NCBI GenBank assembly: GCA_030625775.1
Contig: DAOUQC010000034.1
Location: 1-47,808, forward strand
Reading direction: 5' to 3'
From: Verrucomicrobiota bacterium
Lineage (GTDB): Bacteria > Verrucomicrobiota > Verrucomicrobiia > Verrucomicrobiales > DEV007
Length of the DNA stretch: 47,808 nucleotides
The notes under the pieces were generated by a model. That model saw nothing but the letters and a program-made list of their open reading frames with translations. It ran no database searches and had not been told where the DNA came from. Both the position numbers and the translations under genes were made by a program. Positions 25,002 through 33,066 of this stretch are shown piece by piece (the stretch's first letter is position 1; each line of letters opens with the position of its first letter).

Positions 25002-25835
25002 ATGGCATACGGATTCGGCCCCAGACTTATTGCTAGCACCGAACGCAAATTCGGCCACCTAGCCATCCCCAACTTGTTACACTGGGTGGCAGGTTTTCAG
25101 TTCCTCGTTTTTGTTATTTCTGTAATCGATCCGAATTACATGAGCTTGCTCGCTTTCGATCGTGATGCCATCTTCAGCGGCCAGGTGTGGAGGCTTGTCA
25201 GCTACCTCTTTTTTCCACAGACAAGCAGCATGTTCTGGATTCTGATTTCAGTTTTTTTCCTGTGGTTTATCAGTAATGGACTGGAATCCGCATGGGGTAG
25301 CTTTCGCGTCAATCTCTATCTCTGCGCAATTTTGTTCTGCCTCACCAGCGTTGGTTTGATCGCTCCCCGCCTAGTGGGCAATGGTGGTCTTTTCTCTATT
25401 CTGGTTTTTGCCAACCTGTTTTTTGCTTTTGCCAGTCATTATCCCAACCAGCAAATCATGCTCATGATGATCATCCCGATCAAAGTCAAATACCTCGCCT
25501 GGGTGAATGCAGCTTACCTTTTGATGTTTTTTCTTGCAGCCCCTGTGCTCGGATTCATTATCCCCCTTGGATTGGTACCCTACCTGGTAGTATTTGGTCC
25601 CGACTTCATACGAAACTGGCGCCAGCGAGGTGTTGCCGCCGGCCGGCGATCCCGGTTTCAAGCTGATTCACTTGGCTCGGATGGCCAGGCCTTCCATACT
25701 TGCAGTATATGTGGAATCGACGACATCGCCGATCCCAGTATCGAATTTAGAGTAGCAAGCGACGGTGATGAATTCTGCCTGCCTTGCCTGACGTCAAAAC
25801 AACAGGAGGGTCAAGCTGACAGCACATCCTCCTGA
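25002..25835 (+). CDS. Rhomboid-like membrane protein without the catalytic serine, with C-terminal Zn-binding tail
   Basis: A 277-residue protein with about five to six membrane helices in a rhomboid/Derlin-like layout: an opening helix (AIPNLLHWVAGFQFLVFVISVI), GQVWRLVSYLFFP, a loop with LESAWGSFRVNLYLC, and a helix where the protease GxSG motif would be but reads GNGGLFSILVF, so the Ser is absent. The C-terminal cytoplasmic part is hydrophilic and carries two CxxC pairs (TCSICGIDD and FCLPCLT), a likely zinc ribbon. The ATG at 25002 gives the normal N-terminus. It is 24 bp upstream of the NamZ-type gene. It is probably not a protease; a chaperone or sorting role is speculative. Confidence 0.65.
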   Translation: MAYGFGPRLIASTERKFGHLAIPNLLHWVAGFQFLVFVISVIDPNYMSLLAFDRDAIFSGQVWRLVSYLFFPQTSSMFWILISVFFLWFISNGLESAWGSFRVNLYLCAILFCLTSVGLIAPRLVGNGGLFSILVFANLFFAFASHYPNQQIMLMMIIPIKVKYLAWVNAAYLLMFFLAAPVLGFIIPLGLVPYLVVFGPDFIRNWRQRGVAAGRRSRFQADSLGSDGQAFHTCSICGIDDIADPSIEFRVASDGDEFCLPCLTSKQQEGQADSTSS

Positions 25836-25859
25836 AAATCCCCCCCGCACACCTGACCG

Positions 25860-27086
25860 ATGCTCATCCGTCTTTTTTTAATCACTGCCGCATGCCTCTT
25901 CTGGGCCAGCCTGGGTGAATCCGAGGCCAGGGATTCCAAGGTAAATAACAAAATGGTGCTCAACGGCATCGATCACCTTGCGACACAAAATTTCGCCCCT
26001 CTGGCCGGCTTGCGTATCGGACTGATCACCAACCAAACCGGCATTGATCGCAAGCAGCAATCCACCATCGACCTGCTCGCCAATGCCCCTGATGTAAAAC
26101 TTGTTAAGCTCTTCAGTCCAGAACATGGTATCCGGGGGAAATTGGATACCAAAAAAATCGACGATTCCAGGGATTCAAAAACAGGGCTGCCCGTTTTCAG
26201 TTTATACAAAAACAAAATCCGCAAACCAAGCCCTGAACAATTGCAAGATCTCGATGCTCTTGTATTCGATATTCAGGATATCGGATGCCGTTTTTACACC
26301 TACATCTCCACCCTGGGCCTGTGCATGGAAGCCGCTGCCGATGCCGGCAAACAATTCATCGTATTGGACCGGGTCAACCCGATTGGCGGGCAGCAGGTCG
26401 ATGGCCCCATACGAATTGGCCCCTCCAAATTTATCGCCTATCATGATATAGTTATTCAACACGGCATGACCATCGGCGAGCTTGCCCTGATGGTTAATTC
26501 CGAAAGAAAACTGCATGCAGACCTATCAGTGATCCCCATCCAACACTGGAATCGAAAGCAATTTTTTGACTCTACCGGGCTCCCCTGGGTCAATCCCTCT
26601 CCCAATATCCGCAACCTGGCCCAAGCTATCCTCTACCCCGGAATCGGCCTGATCGAATTCACCCAAGTGTCCGTTGGCCGCGGCACTGACACCCCTTTCG
26701 AAATCATCGGTGCGCCCTACATCGACGGCCCCTCTCTGGCTGACAAACTCAACAACCAGCAACTCCCCGGCGTCAAATTCAAAGCCACCCACTTCACCCC
26801 GGCCACCAGCATCTTCGCCAGGCAAAAATGCAAAGGCGTTAAAATCATTCTGACTGATCGGGAAAACTATCAAACACTGAATACCGGACTGATCATCGCC
26901 CGCACCCTGCTCGATAGCTACCCCGATGATTTTGACCCCAAACAAAAACTCAACACCCTGCTTCTCCACCCGCCAACACTCAACGCCCTCACTAAGCAAC
27001 AATCATTGGCAGATATTCGCCAACTCTGGCAAGCCGATTTAAAAAAATTCCTTACCCGCCGCAATCGCTACCTGATCTACCGCTGA
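25860..27086 (+). CDS. namZ: Exo-beta-N-acetylmuramidase NamZ-like (DUF1343, GH171)
   Basis: A 408-residue protein with a signal peptide (LIRLFLITAACLFWASLGESEA). It matches DUF1343: GLRIGLITNQTGIDR, KLVKLFSPEHGIRG, GLPVFSLYK, LVFDIQDIGCRFYTYISTL, VLDRVNPIGGQQVDGP, NIRNLAQAILYPGIGLIE and VGRGTDTPFEIIGAPYI. Known function of the Bacillus and Tannerella members: release of terminal MurNAc from peptidoglycan fragments. It is probably periplasmic here. An AmgK-like kinase and a MurU-like nucleotidyltransferase, which could recycle MurNAc, lie 16 kb away. It ends 9 bp before the convergent DUF1579-like gene. Confidence 0.88.
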   Translation: MLIRLFLITAACLFWASLGESEARDSKVNNKMVLNGIDHLATQNFAPLAGLRIGLITNQTGIDRKQQSTIDLLANAPDVKLVKLFSPEHGIRGKLDTKKIDDSRDSKTGLPVFSLYKNKIRKPSPEQLQDLDALVFDIQDIGCRFYTYISTLGLCMEAAADAGKQFIVLDRVNPIGGQQVDGPIRIGPSKFIAYHDIVIQHGMTIGELALMVNSERKLHADLSVIPIQHWNRKQFFDSTGLPWVNPSPNIRNLAQAILYPGIGLIEFTQVSVGRGTDTPFEIIGAPYIDGPSLADKLNNQQLPGVKFKATHFTPATSIFARQKCKGVKIILTDRENYQTLNTGLIIARTLLDSYPDDFDPKQKLNTLLLHPPTLNALTKQQSLADIRQLWQADLKKFLTRRNRYLIYR

Positions 27087-27095
27087 CACCCCCTG

Positions 27096-27662
27096 TCACT
27101 CATTCGTTTTTTTTCGACTGTGTTTCATGCTGCCTTCGAGAGTCGTTTGCCCATCGCTTCCCGTAAGGGTTATCCGGCTGAGCAAAGCCTCTTTCACGAA
27201 TTTATTTTCAATTTGAATTTCTGCTCCCTCATCCCCCATCGGAGCTTGCCGCAAGATACTGCCCTCCGCCTCGTTCACCGACACTTCCATCACCAGCTCC
27301 TTGTCGAGGTCTGAAGAGGTATATACAACACCCAGTAATTCAGTCGTAGCATTGTAGGAATACACCCACTTAAAGGTCTGATTTTCACCGTTCCAAACAC
27401 GATCCCCCTCGATTACAAAACCTTTCCCCCCATCGATAAATTTCCCCACCCACACCTCACTGACTGTAATCACATCTCCCGTTCCCGTTGAAATCAACTC
27501 CCCTTCACTCGTCCACTCTCCCACCATTCGTTTAAACAGGGCTTTACCCGGAAATTCATTTTCATCCCCCAGCGCGTCCCCCAATAACAAGGCCCCCAGT
27601 GCAATCACCAGCATTTGAACAACCACCCTCTTAACTGGAACCAAATTCATCCTCCTCTTCAT
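27096..27662 (-). CDS. Exported DUF1579-like protein
   Basis: A 188-residue protein with a signal peptide (VVVQMLVIALGALLLGDALG). The mature domain (FKRMVGEWTSEGEL, VSEVWVGKFIDGGKGFVIEG, TFKWVYSYNATTELLGVVY) has the repeated-strand, lipocalin-like pattern of DUF1579 or heme-binding-like barrels common in planctomycetes and Verrucomicrobiota. No catalytic residues are known for the family and the ligand is unknown. An AAGGA lies 12 bases before the ATG, too far to be a strong ribosome site. It is monocistronic. Confidence 0.7.
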   Translation of the reverse strand: MKRRMNLVPVKRVVVQMLVIALGALLLGDALGDENEFPGKALFKRMVGEWTSEGELISTGTGDVITVSEVWVGKFIDGGKGFVIEGDRVWNGENQTFKWVYSYNATTELLGVVYTSSDLDKELVMEVSVNEAEGSILRQAPMGDEGAEIQIENKFVKEALLSRITLTGSDGQTTLEGSMKHSRKKTNE

Positions 27663-27810
27663 GTCTGTTATTATCCTTCATAAGCTGCCCATCAGGCAAG
27701 CAAGAAAACTCAAAACTCCAATATTCCAATCGAACGCAACAGGGTTTATAAAGAGGTGAATATACAAAATAACGCTGTTCATTTACCTGTTCCTACCTGA
27801 CTAATTCCCC

Positions 27811-28719
27811 ATGCAAACGACACCCGTCACCCCTGACGATCTCCGCAATTCAGTCATCGCCGTCCCGCCCCTGGCACGGAATGCAGATCTGGTATTCGAG
27901 CCAAGTGAAAATACTCGTCTGATCAAACACATCGAAGCAGGTGGCGTGAGCACTTTGCTCTACGGTGGCAATGCTAATTTTTACCACATCGCACTCAGTG
28001 AATACGAAAGTATTCTTACCTCTTTAGCCGTATCAGCAGCGACAGATACACTGGTTATTCCTTCTGCAGGTCCTGCATTTGGCACCATGATGGATCAAGT
28101 TGCCGTGCTGAAAAATTTCGATTTCCCCACGACCATGGTGCTACCCCACACCATACTGACCACCTCGAAGGGAGTGGAAAGCGGCATTCGCAAGTTTGCT
28201 GAAGCACTTGGAAAACCTATCGTTCTCTACATCAAATACGACAACTACCTCGAGCCTGAAAATGCACAAAATCTCGTAAATGACGGACTGGTATCCTGGA
28301 TCAAATACGCCACAATTCGCGACAATCCTGCGGAAGATGATTACCTTAAAAAACTCACCTCTCTGGTAGATCCCTCCATCATCGTCAGCGGAATTGGAGA
28401 ACAACCCGCCATCACACATCTGAAAAATTTCGGCATCACTGGTTTCACCGCTGGCTGTGTTTGCCTCCGACCCGACCTCAGCCAAAAAATGCTGAAAGCC
28501 ATACAAGCGGACGATCTTGATACTGCAGAAAAAATCCGCCAGACTTTCGAAGCTCTCGAAAATCTTCGTAACAGCATCAATCCGGTCCGCGTCCTGCATG
28601 ATGCGGTTACACTCGCCGGCATCGCTGACATGGGCCCTGCCCTACCTCTACTTTCAATTCTCTCTGGCGCGGAAAAAGAAAACGTTGCCAAAACTGCTAT
28701 TGATCTGCTCAATTCATAG
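27811..28719 (+). CDS. Dihydrodipicolinate synthase (DapA) family lyase/dehydratase
   Basis: A 302-residue TIM-barrel enzyme of the class I Schiff-base aldolase family. The Lys that binds the keto group is Lys165 (LVSWIKYATIRD) and the activating Tyr is Tyr140 (IVLYIKYDN). The usual GTTGE loop is replaced by YGGNANFY, so the lysine-pathway reaction is unlikely. The first gene of an operon, it is followed 51 bp later by alpha-ketoglutarate semialdehyde dehydrogenase. That order suggests a 2-keto-3-deoxy sugar-acid dehydratase (KDA or KDG type) producing the semialdehyde. If so, it would be a non-homologous counterpart of the FAH-family enzyme at the left edge. Confidence 0.8.
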   Translation: MQTTPVTPDDLRNSVIAVPPLARNADLVFEPSENTRLIKHIEAGGVSTLLYGGNANFYHIALSEYESILTSLAVSAATDTLVIPSAGPAFGTMMDQVAVLKNFDFPTTMVLPHTILTTSKGVESGIRKFAEALGKPIVLYIKYDNYLEPENAQNLVNDGLVSWIKYATIRDNPAEDDYLKKLTSLVDPSIIVSGIGEQPAITHLKNFGITGFTAGCVCLRPDLSQKMLKAIQADDLDTAEKIRQTFEALENLRNSINPVRVLHDAVTLAGIADMGPALPLLSILSGAEKENVAKTAIDLLNS

Positions 28720-28770
28720 TTGAAACAAAATCATTCACTTTCAGATTGTAACAGTAACCACCCTATTTTC

Positions 28771-30366
28771 ATGATTGATCTTCACGGACAGCAATTCATC
28801 GGCAGCCAGGCTTCAGCCGAATCTTCGGACACCTTTCAAGGTTTCAATCCTGCAACAAGTAAAGCGCTGCCAACTCTTTTTCACGAAGCCACCGAGGGTG
28901 AAATCGACAAGGCCCTTCAGCTGGCTGCCTCAGCCTTTGATGAATTCCGCCGCACCACCCCCGAGCAACGCGCCATCTTTCTCGATACGCTCGCCGATGA
29001 AGTCGAAGCTCTTGGTGACCAGCTTCTCGATCAAGCCAATGCCGAAACCGGGCTGCCCATTCCCCGCTGCACAGGAGAACGGGGTCGCGCCACCAATCAG
29101 GCTCGCCAGTTTGCAGAGCTTTTACGTGACGGTTCATGGGTCGATGCCCGTATCGATCTTCCCAACCCGGATCGTGAACCACTTCCCAAACCAGACGTGC
29201 GCAGCATGATGTTGCCGGTTGGCCCCGTCGTCGTCTTTGGTGCCAGTAATTTTCCAATTGCGATTTCCGTGCTCGGCGCCGACGTCGTATCCTCCTTTGC
29301 CGCCGGTTGTCCGGTGGTTGTTAAAGCTCATCCTGCCCACCCCGGAACCTGCGAACTCAGCTCCCAAGCCGTGTTGTCCGCAATCAAAAAGTGTGGACTG
29401 CCCGAAGGAACCTTTTCCCTGATTCACGGCCGCAGCTACGAAACCGGACTCTCTCTGGTGCGTCACCCTGCGACCCAGGCAGTGGCGTTTACCGGTTCAT
29501 TGGCAGGAGGACGCGCTCTTGCCGATGCCGCTGCGGCCCGCCCCAACCCCATCCCTGTTTATGCGGAAATGGGCAGCGCCAACCCCATTTTCCTTCTGCC
29601 TGGCGCATTAAAAGAGCGTGCTTCGCAAATCGGATCCGACTACATACAATCCGTGACGCTTGGGGTAGGACAATTCTGCACCTGTCCCGGACTTGTGTTT
29701 GGAATCGAGTCGGAGGATCTTAATACCTTCACCGCTTCGGCGGCAGAAGGAGCCCAAAATTCCCCGCTGGCCACCATGCTCCACCCCGGCATCTACGAGT
29801 CATTCTGGAAAGGAGTAAACGCTATCGAAGCTCTCGATGGGTTCAGTCTGGCCGGACAATCTACAGACAAAGCCGAAGTAAATAAAAATCACGCTGCCTG
29901 CACCATTTTTGAAACCACCAGCTCGGCGCTGAGTGACAACCCTCAACTCTACGATGAAGTGTTCGGCCCGGTTTCTACGATCACAAAATGCCAATCCACA
30001 AGTGAACTCGAACAGTTCGCTTCCCAACTCGACGGTTCACTTACCGCCACCATCCACGGCACCGAAGAAGATCTCGCAGAATATGCCGGCCTGATCCATA
30101 TTCTGGAAACCAAAGTCGGACGTCTCATCTTTAACGGCTACCCGACTGGAATCGAAGTCTGTCACGCCATGCACCACGGCGGCCCCTACCCCGCCGCCTC
30201 ACACAGTCATTTCACCAGTATCGGCACACGCTGCATTTACCGTTTTGTTCGCCCGGTATGTTACCAAGGCTGGCCACAAGCAGCACTTCCCCCTGAGCTC
30301 CAGGATTCCAATCCTTTAGGAATTTTCCGCCTGCTTGACGGTGATTTCACCCAGTCCCCTGCCTGA
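28771..30366 (+). CDS. Alpha-ketoglutarate semialdehyde (2,5-dioxovalerate) dehydrogenase
   Basis: A 531-residue aldehyde dehydrogenase of the KGSADH subfamily. Signatures are GPVVVFGASNFPIAISVLG, GCPVVVKAHPAHPGT, AFTGSLAGGRAL, general base Glu266 (AEMGSANPIFLLPG) and catalytic Cys303 in GQFCTCPG. It oxidises alpha-ketoglutarate semialdehyde to alpha-ketoglutarate, the last step of Weimberg-type pentose and of hexarate degradation. I start at the ATG at 28771, where the family N-terminus (MIDLHGQQFIG) begins, not at an upstream TTG directly after the previous stop. It is in an operon with the DapA-family lyase and an epimerase. Confidence 0.9.
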   Translation: MIDLHGQQFIGSQASAESSDTFQGFNPATSKALPTLFHEATEGEIDKALQLAASAFDEFRRTTPEQRAIFLDTLADEVEALGDQLLDQANAETGLPIPRCTGERGRATNQARQFAELLRDGSWVDARIDLPNPDREPLPKPDVRSMMLPVGPVVVFGASNFPIAISVLGADVVSSFAAGCPVVVKAHPAHPGTCELSSQAVLSAIKKCGLPEGTFSLIHGRSYETGLSLVRHPATQAVAFTGSLAGGRALADAAAARPNPIPVYAEMGSANPIFLLPGALKERASQIGSDYIQSVTLGVGQFCTCPGLVFGIESEDLNTFTASAAEGAQNSPLATMLHPGIYESFWKGVNAIEALDGFSLAGQSTDKAEVNKNHAACTIFETTSSALSDNPQLYDEVFGPVSTITKCQSTSELEQFASQLDGSLTATIHGTEEDLAEYAGLIHILETKVGRLIFNGYPTGIEVCHAMHHGGPYPAASHSHFTSIGTRCIYRFVRPVCYQGWPQAALPPELQDSNPLGIFRLLDGDFTQSPA

Positions 30367-30396
30367 TATTCCCTACAATCACACCCCTTGAAAATT

Positions 30397-31245
30397 ATGA
30401 ATCGTCGCCAATTCATCCAAAACTCCACACTCGCTGCTGCCGCTGTCAGCAGCTCAAACCAACTCATCCCCTCGGTGCACGCAGGAGAATTCACCGGCAC
30501 GATTAAAAAAGCAGTGAAATACTCCATGGTTAAAGAGCCCAAACTCTCCCACCTCGACAAGTTTAAAATGCTCAAGGATGTGGGATTTGATGGAACCGAA
30601 CTACGCGGCACAGACGCACCCAAGCTCAAAGAGTTTTCCAAGGCAATCGAGGTGTCCGGATTGCCGGTTCACGGGGTCGTCGGAGCCTCTCCTGACCTTG
30701 TCAGTGCAATTGAATTCTCCAAAGCTATCGGAGGGAGCACGGTTCTTTTCACAGCACGCTACGACCAGAAAAAACCCTACATGGAAAGCTGGAAAAACAG
30801 TCAGGAAACCATTCGCAAAGCCCTGCCTACAGCCGAGAAAAACGAAATCAAAATTTTGATCGAAAATGTATGGGCCGGTTTTTTGATCAGCGCACTCGAT
30901 GCGGTTCGTTATATCGATGAAATTGACAACCCCTGGTTCGGCTCATATTTCGACGTGGGCAACAATGTCCGATGGGGCGTTCCCGAGCACTGGATTCAGC
31001 TGCTCAATCAACGCATCGGCGGCAAGCTCGACATCAAGGAATGGGATCAGAACTTGCACAATAAGGAAGGTCTGCGAGCTGGTTTCTCAAAAGAACTCGG
31101 CGAAGGCACTATCAATTGGGCAAACGTCCGCAGCGCCCTGAAGGACATCGATTTCAAAGGCTGGGCCACTGCGGAAGTTCGTGGCGGTGATCGCACCCGC
31201 ATGGCCGACATCGCCCAACGCATGGACAAAGTCCTCGATCTGTAG
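30397..31245 (+). CDS. Tat-exported sugar phosphate isomerase/epimerase-like TIM barrel
   Basis: A 282-residue protein. The N-terminus is a twin-arginine signal (MNRRQFIQNSTLAAAAVSSS). The rest is a xylose-isomerase-like barrel (AP endonuclease 2 fold): FDGTELRG, ILIENVW with a metal-binding Glu, WFGSYFDVGNNV with an Asp, LDIKEWD, and WATAEVRGGDR with a final Glu. Such exported relatives are very common in PVC bacteria and act, where known, on sugars or inositols. It is 30 bp after the dehydrogenase gene. The sugar substrate is not known; operon context suggests a precursor of the sugar-acid route. Confidence 0.82.
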   Translation: MNRRQFIQNSTLAAAAVSSSNQLIPSVHAGEFTGTIKKAVKYSMVKEPKLSHLDKFKMLKDVGFDGTELRGTDAPKLKEFSKAIEVSGLPVHGVVGASPDLVSAIEFSKAIGGSTVLFTARYDQKKPYMESWKNSQETIRKALPTAEKNEIKILIENVWAGFLISALDAVRYIDEIDNPWFGSYFDVGNNVRWGVPEHWIQLLNQRIGGKLDIKEWDQNLHNKEGLRAGFSKELGEGTINWANVRSALKDIDFKGWATAEVRGGDRTRMADIAQRMDKVLDL

Positions 31246-31279
31246 GTTTATTGCCCATTGCCGCTTATCCATTGTCCCC

Positions 31280-31936
31280 ATGCATCTCCCGGCAACAGGA
31301 AAACAAATTCGAAATGTCGCCATATTTACGGCTATCTATCTTGCCGCGGCCGCACTGACGACTCTAACTGAACAAAATTTTGAGTTCGTTTTTTATCTCG
31401 TGACGATGTTACTCATGATCGCCGCGGTCTACGTGGTTCATTGTCGCATTGGGATCAGTAACGGAGTTCTTTGGGGGCTCAGCCTGTGGGGTCTGCTACA
31501 TATGATCGGAGGCCTTGTGCCAATTCCTGACAACTGGCCTCAGAATACTGGTCCGGGAGTCGGAGGGGTCGTTTACAATTGGTGGCTGATCCCAGATCAT
31601 CTGAAGTATGACCAGATCATCCACGCCTACGGATTCGCCATCACCACCTGGCTCTGCTGGCAGGCATTGACTTCGTGTGTCCGCACCAAAGAGGGTGAGC
31701 CCCTGCACCCCACACTCGGTCTCATGACACTTTGCGCAGCGGCAGGCATGGGATTTGGCGCACTCAACGAAATTATCGAGTTCATTGCCACGCTCACCCT
31801 CCCGCAAACCAATGTCGGCGGTTACATTAACACCGGATGGGATCTGGTTTACAACATGATCGGATCCTGCATAGCCGCGATCATCATCTACGTTACGCAA
31901 GGCAGAACACCTCTCCAGCAGACGGAAAGTCAATGA
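31280..31936 (+). CDS. YjdF/DUF2238-like multi-pass membrane protein
   Basis: A 218-residue protein with five or six membrane helices and the DUF2238 signatures YDQIIHAYGFAITTW, GFGALNEIIEFIATL and TGWDLVYNMIGSCIAAI. Conserved His, Glu, Asn and Asp residues lie within or next to the membrane segments. The family function is unknown. The ATG at 31280 is chosen because the longer frame overlaps the epimerase gene and begins without similarity. It is the last gene of the plus-strand operon and overlaps the end of the convergent MBL gene by 7 bp. Confidence 0.75.
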   Translation: MHLPATGKQIRNVAIFTAIYLAAAALTTLTEQNFEFVFYLVTMLLMIAAVYVVHCRIGISNGVLWGLSLWGLLHMIGGLVPIPDNWPQNTGPGVGGVVYNWWLIPDHLKYDQIIHAYGFAITTWLCWQALTSCVRTKEGEPLHPTLGLMTLCAAAGMGFGALNEIIEFIATLTLPQTNVGGYINTGWDLVYNMIGSCIAAIIIYVTQGRTPLQQTESQ

Positions 31937-32916
31937 GCTACAACCAACTGCTCCCCTTCCCTCGGGGACAATATCTGGTGGTGCACATTCCGATCCAATG
32001 CCGCCTGGTTCAATCGCCGCATCGGTTCACACATACTTTCGTTACCTAAAGGAAAAGTTGCATGATGCATAGGAATCATCCTTTGCGCCTTCAGGTCAGT
32101 AAAAGCCTGTAAGGCCTCCTCGGGATTCATATGCACATCCCGTCCACTGGGAGCTTCATAAGCCCCTATGGGCAAGAGGGCCGTTCCAATATCATAGCGC
32201 TCACCAATATCTCCAAAGCCCTCAAAATAAGCGCTGTCACCACTGTGATATAAACTTGCATGTGGAGTGTTGATTAAAAAACCACCAAAACCCCGGTGAG
32301 TATCATGAATCATACGTGCCCCCCAATGATAAGCAGGAGTAAAAACAATCTCAGTTTCTCCGACCCGAAAAGTGTCCCAATTATCCATCTCCCGAATCAT
32401 CGAAAAATTCATCCGCTTCATCAAACGTCCCACACCGGCAGGCACCAATATCGGCTGACCATTGGCAATTTTTTTTAATGAGGGCCGATGCAAATGATCA
32501 AAGTGCGCATGGGTCACCAAAACAAGATCAATCGACGGCAAGTCCATCAGAGCCATGCCGGGATGACGTGCCCGTTTCACCGGACCATGCCACATAGCCC
32601 AGTTCGGATCGATCATGATATTCAACTCCGGTGTCCGGATTAAAAATGAAGCATGGCCGATCCACGTCACCTCAATTTCATGATATTCAAGGTCTGTGTA
32701 CACCGGCCGGCCGATGAACGAGCGCTCCCGCTGTTTCAGAATGGTAGGCACCAGACGGCTTCCAATAAACTGGCAATTTCTCCGTGCCCAGCCCTTCTGC
32801 GGTTTCAAACCAACACACATATCCTGCAATACAGAATCCGAATCAATTTCACTCCCTATTCCCCGGCTTCTTCGAGACAAGTTGCGTAAATTAAAATCCA
32901 GAAATTTTTGATTCAT
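31930..32916 (-). CDS. MBL-fold metallohydrolase (NAPE-PLD/RomA-like)
   Basis: A 328-residue cytoplasmic metallohydrolase. It carries VTWIGHASFLIRT, the metal motif VTHAHFDHLHRPSL (HxHxDH), TPAYHWGARMIHDTHRGFGGFLI, YHSGDSAYF and a C-terminal PMHHATFPLGN His. This arrangement matches the UlaG/RomA/NAPE-PLD group of lactonases and phosphodiesterases; the substrate is not clear. The ATG at 32916 is preferred, since upstream residues encoded to 33015 are hydrophobic and unlike the family. No ribosome site is seen. Confidence 0.85.
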   Translation of the reverse strand: MNQKFLDFNLRNLSRRSRGIGSEIDSDSVLQDMCVGLKPQKGWARRNCQFIGSRLVPTILKQRERSFIGRPVYTDLEYHEIEVTWIGHASFLIRTPELNIMIDPNWAMWHGPVKRARHPGMALMDLPSIDLVLVTHAHFDHLHRPSLKKIANGQPILVPAGVGRLMKRMNFSMIREMDNWDTFRVGETEIVFTPAYHWGARMIHDTHRGFGGFLINTPHASLYHSGDSAYFEGFGDIGERYDIGTALLPIGAYEAPSGRDVHMNPEEALQAFTDLKAQRMIPMHHATFPLGNESMCEPMRRLNQAALDRNVHHQILSPREGEQLVVAH

Positions 32917-33066
32917 TTTCGTATACTGAAAAAGTGATGTGTATCTTCTTATATGAAAAATTTCCCTAAACTGAAATAAAAAAACAACTGCATCTATTAG
33001 ACTGTATAAGCACACAGATGTTCAATTACCCAATATTCATATAATCACTTCACGGCAATAGGCTTA

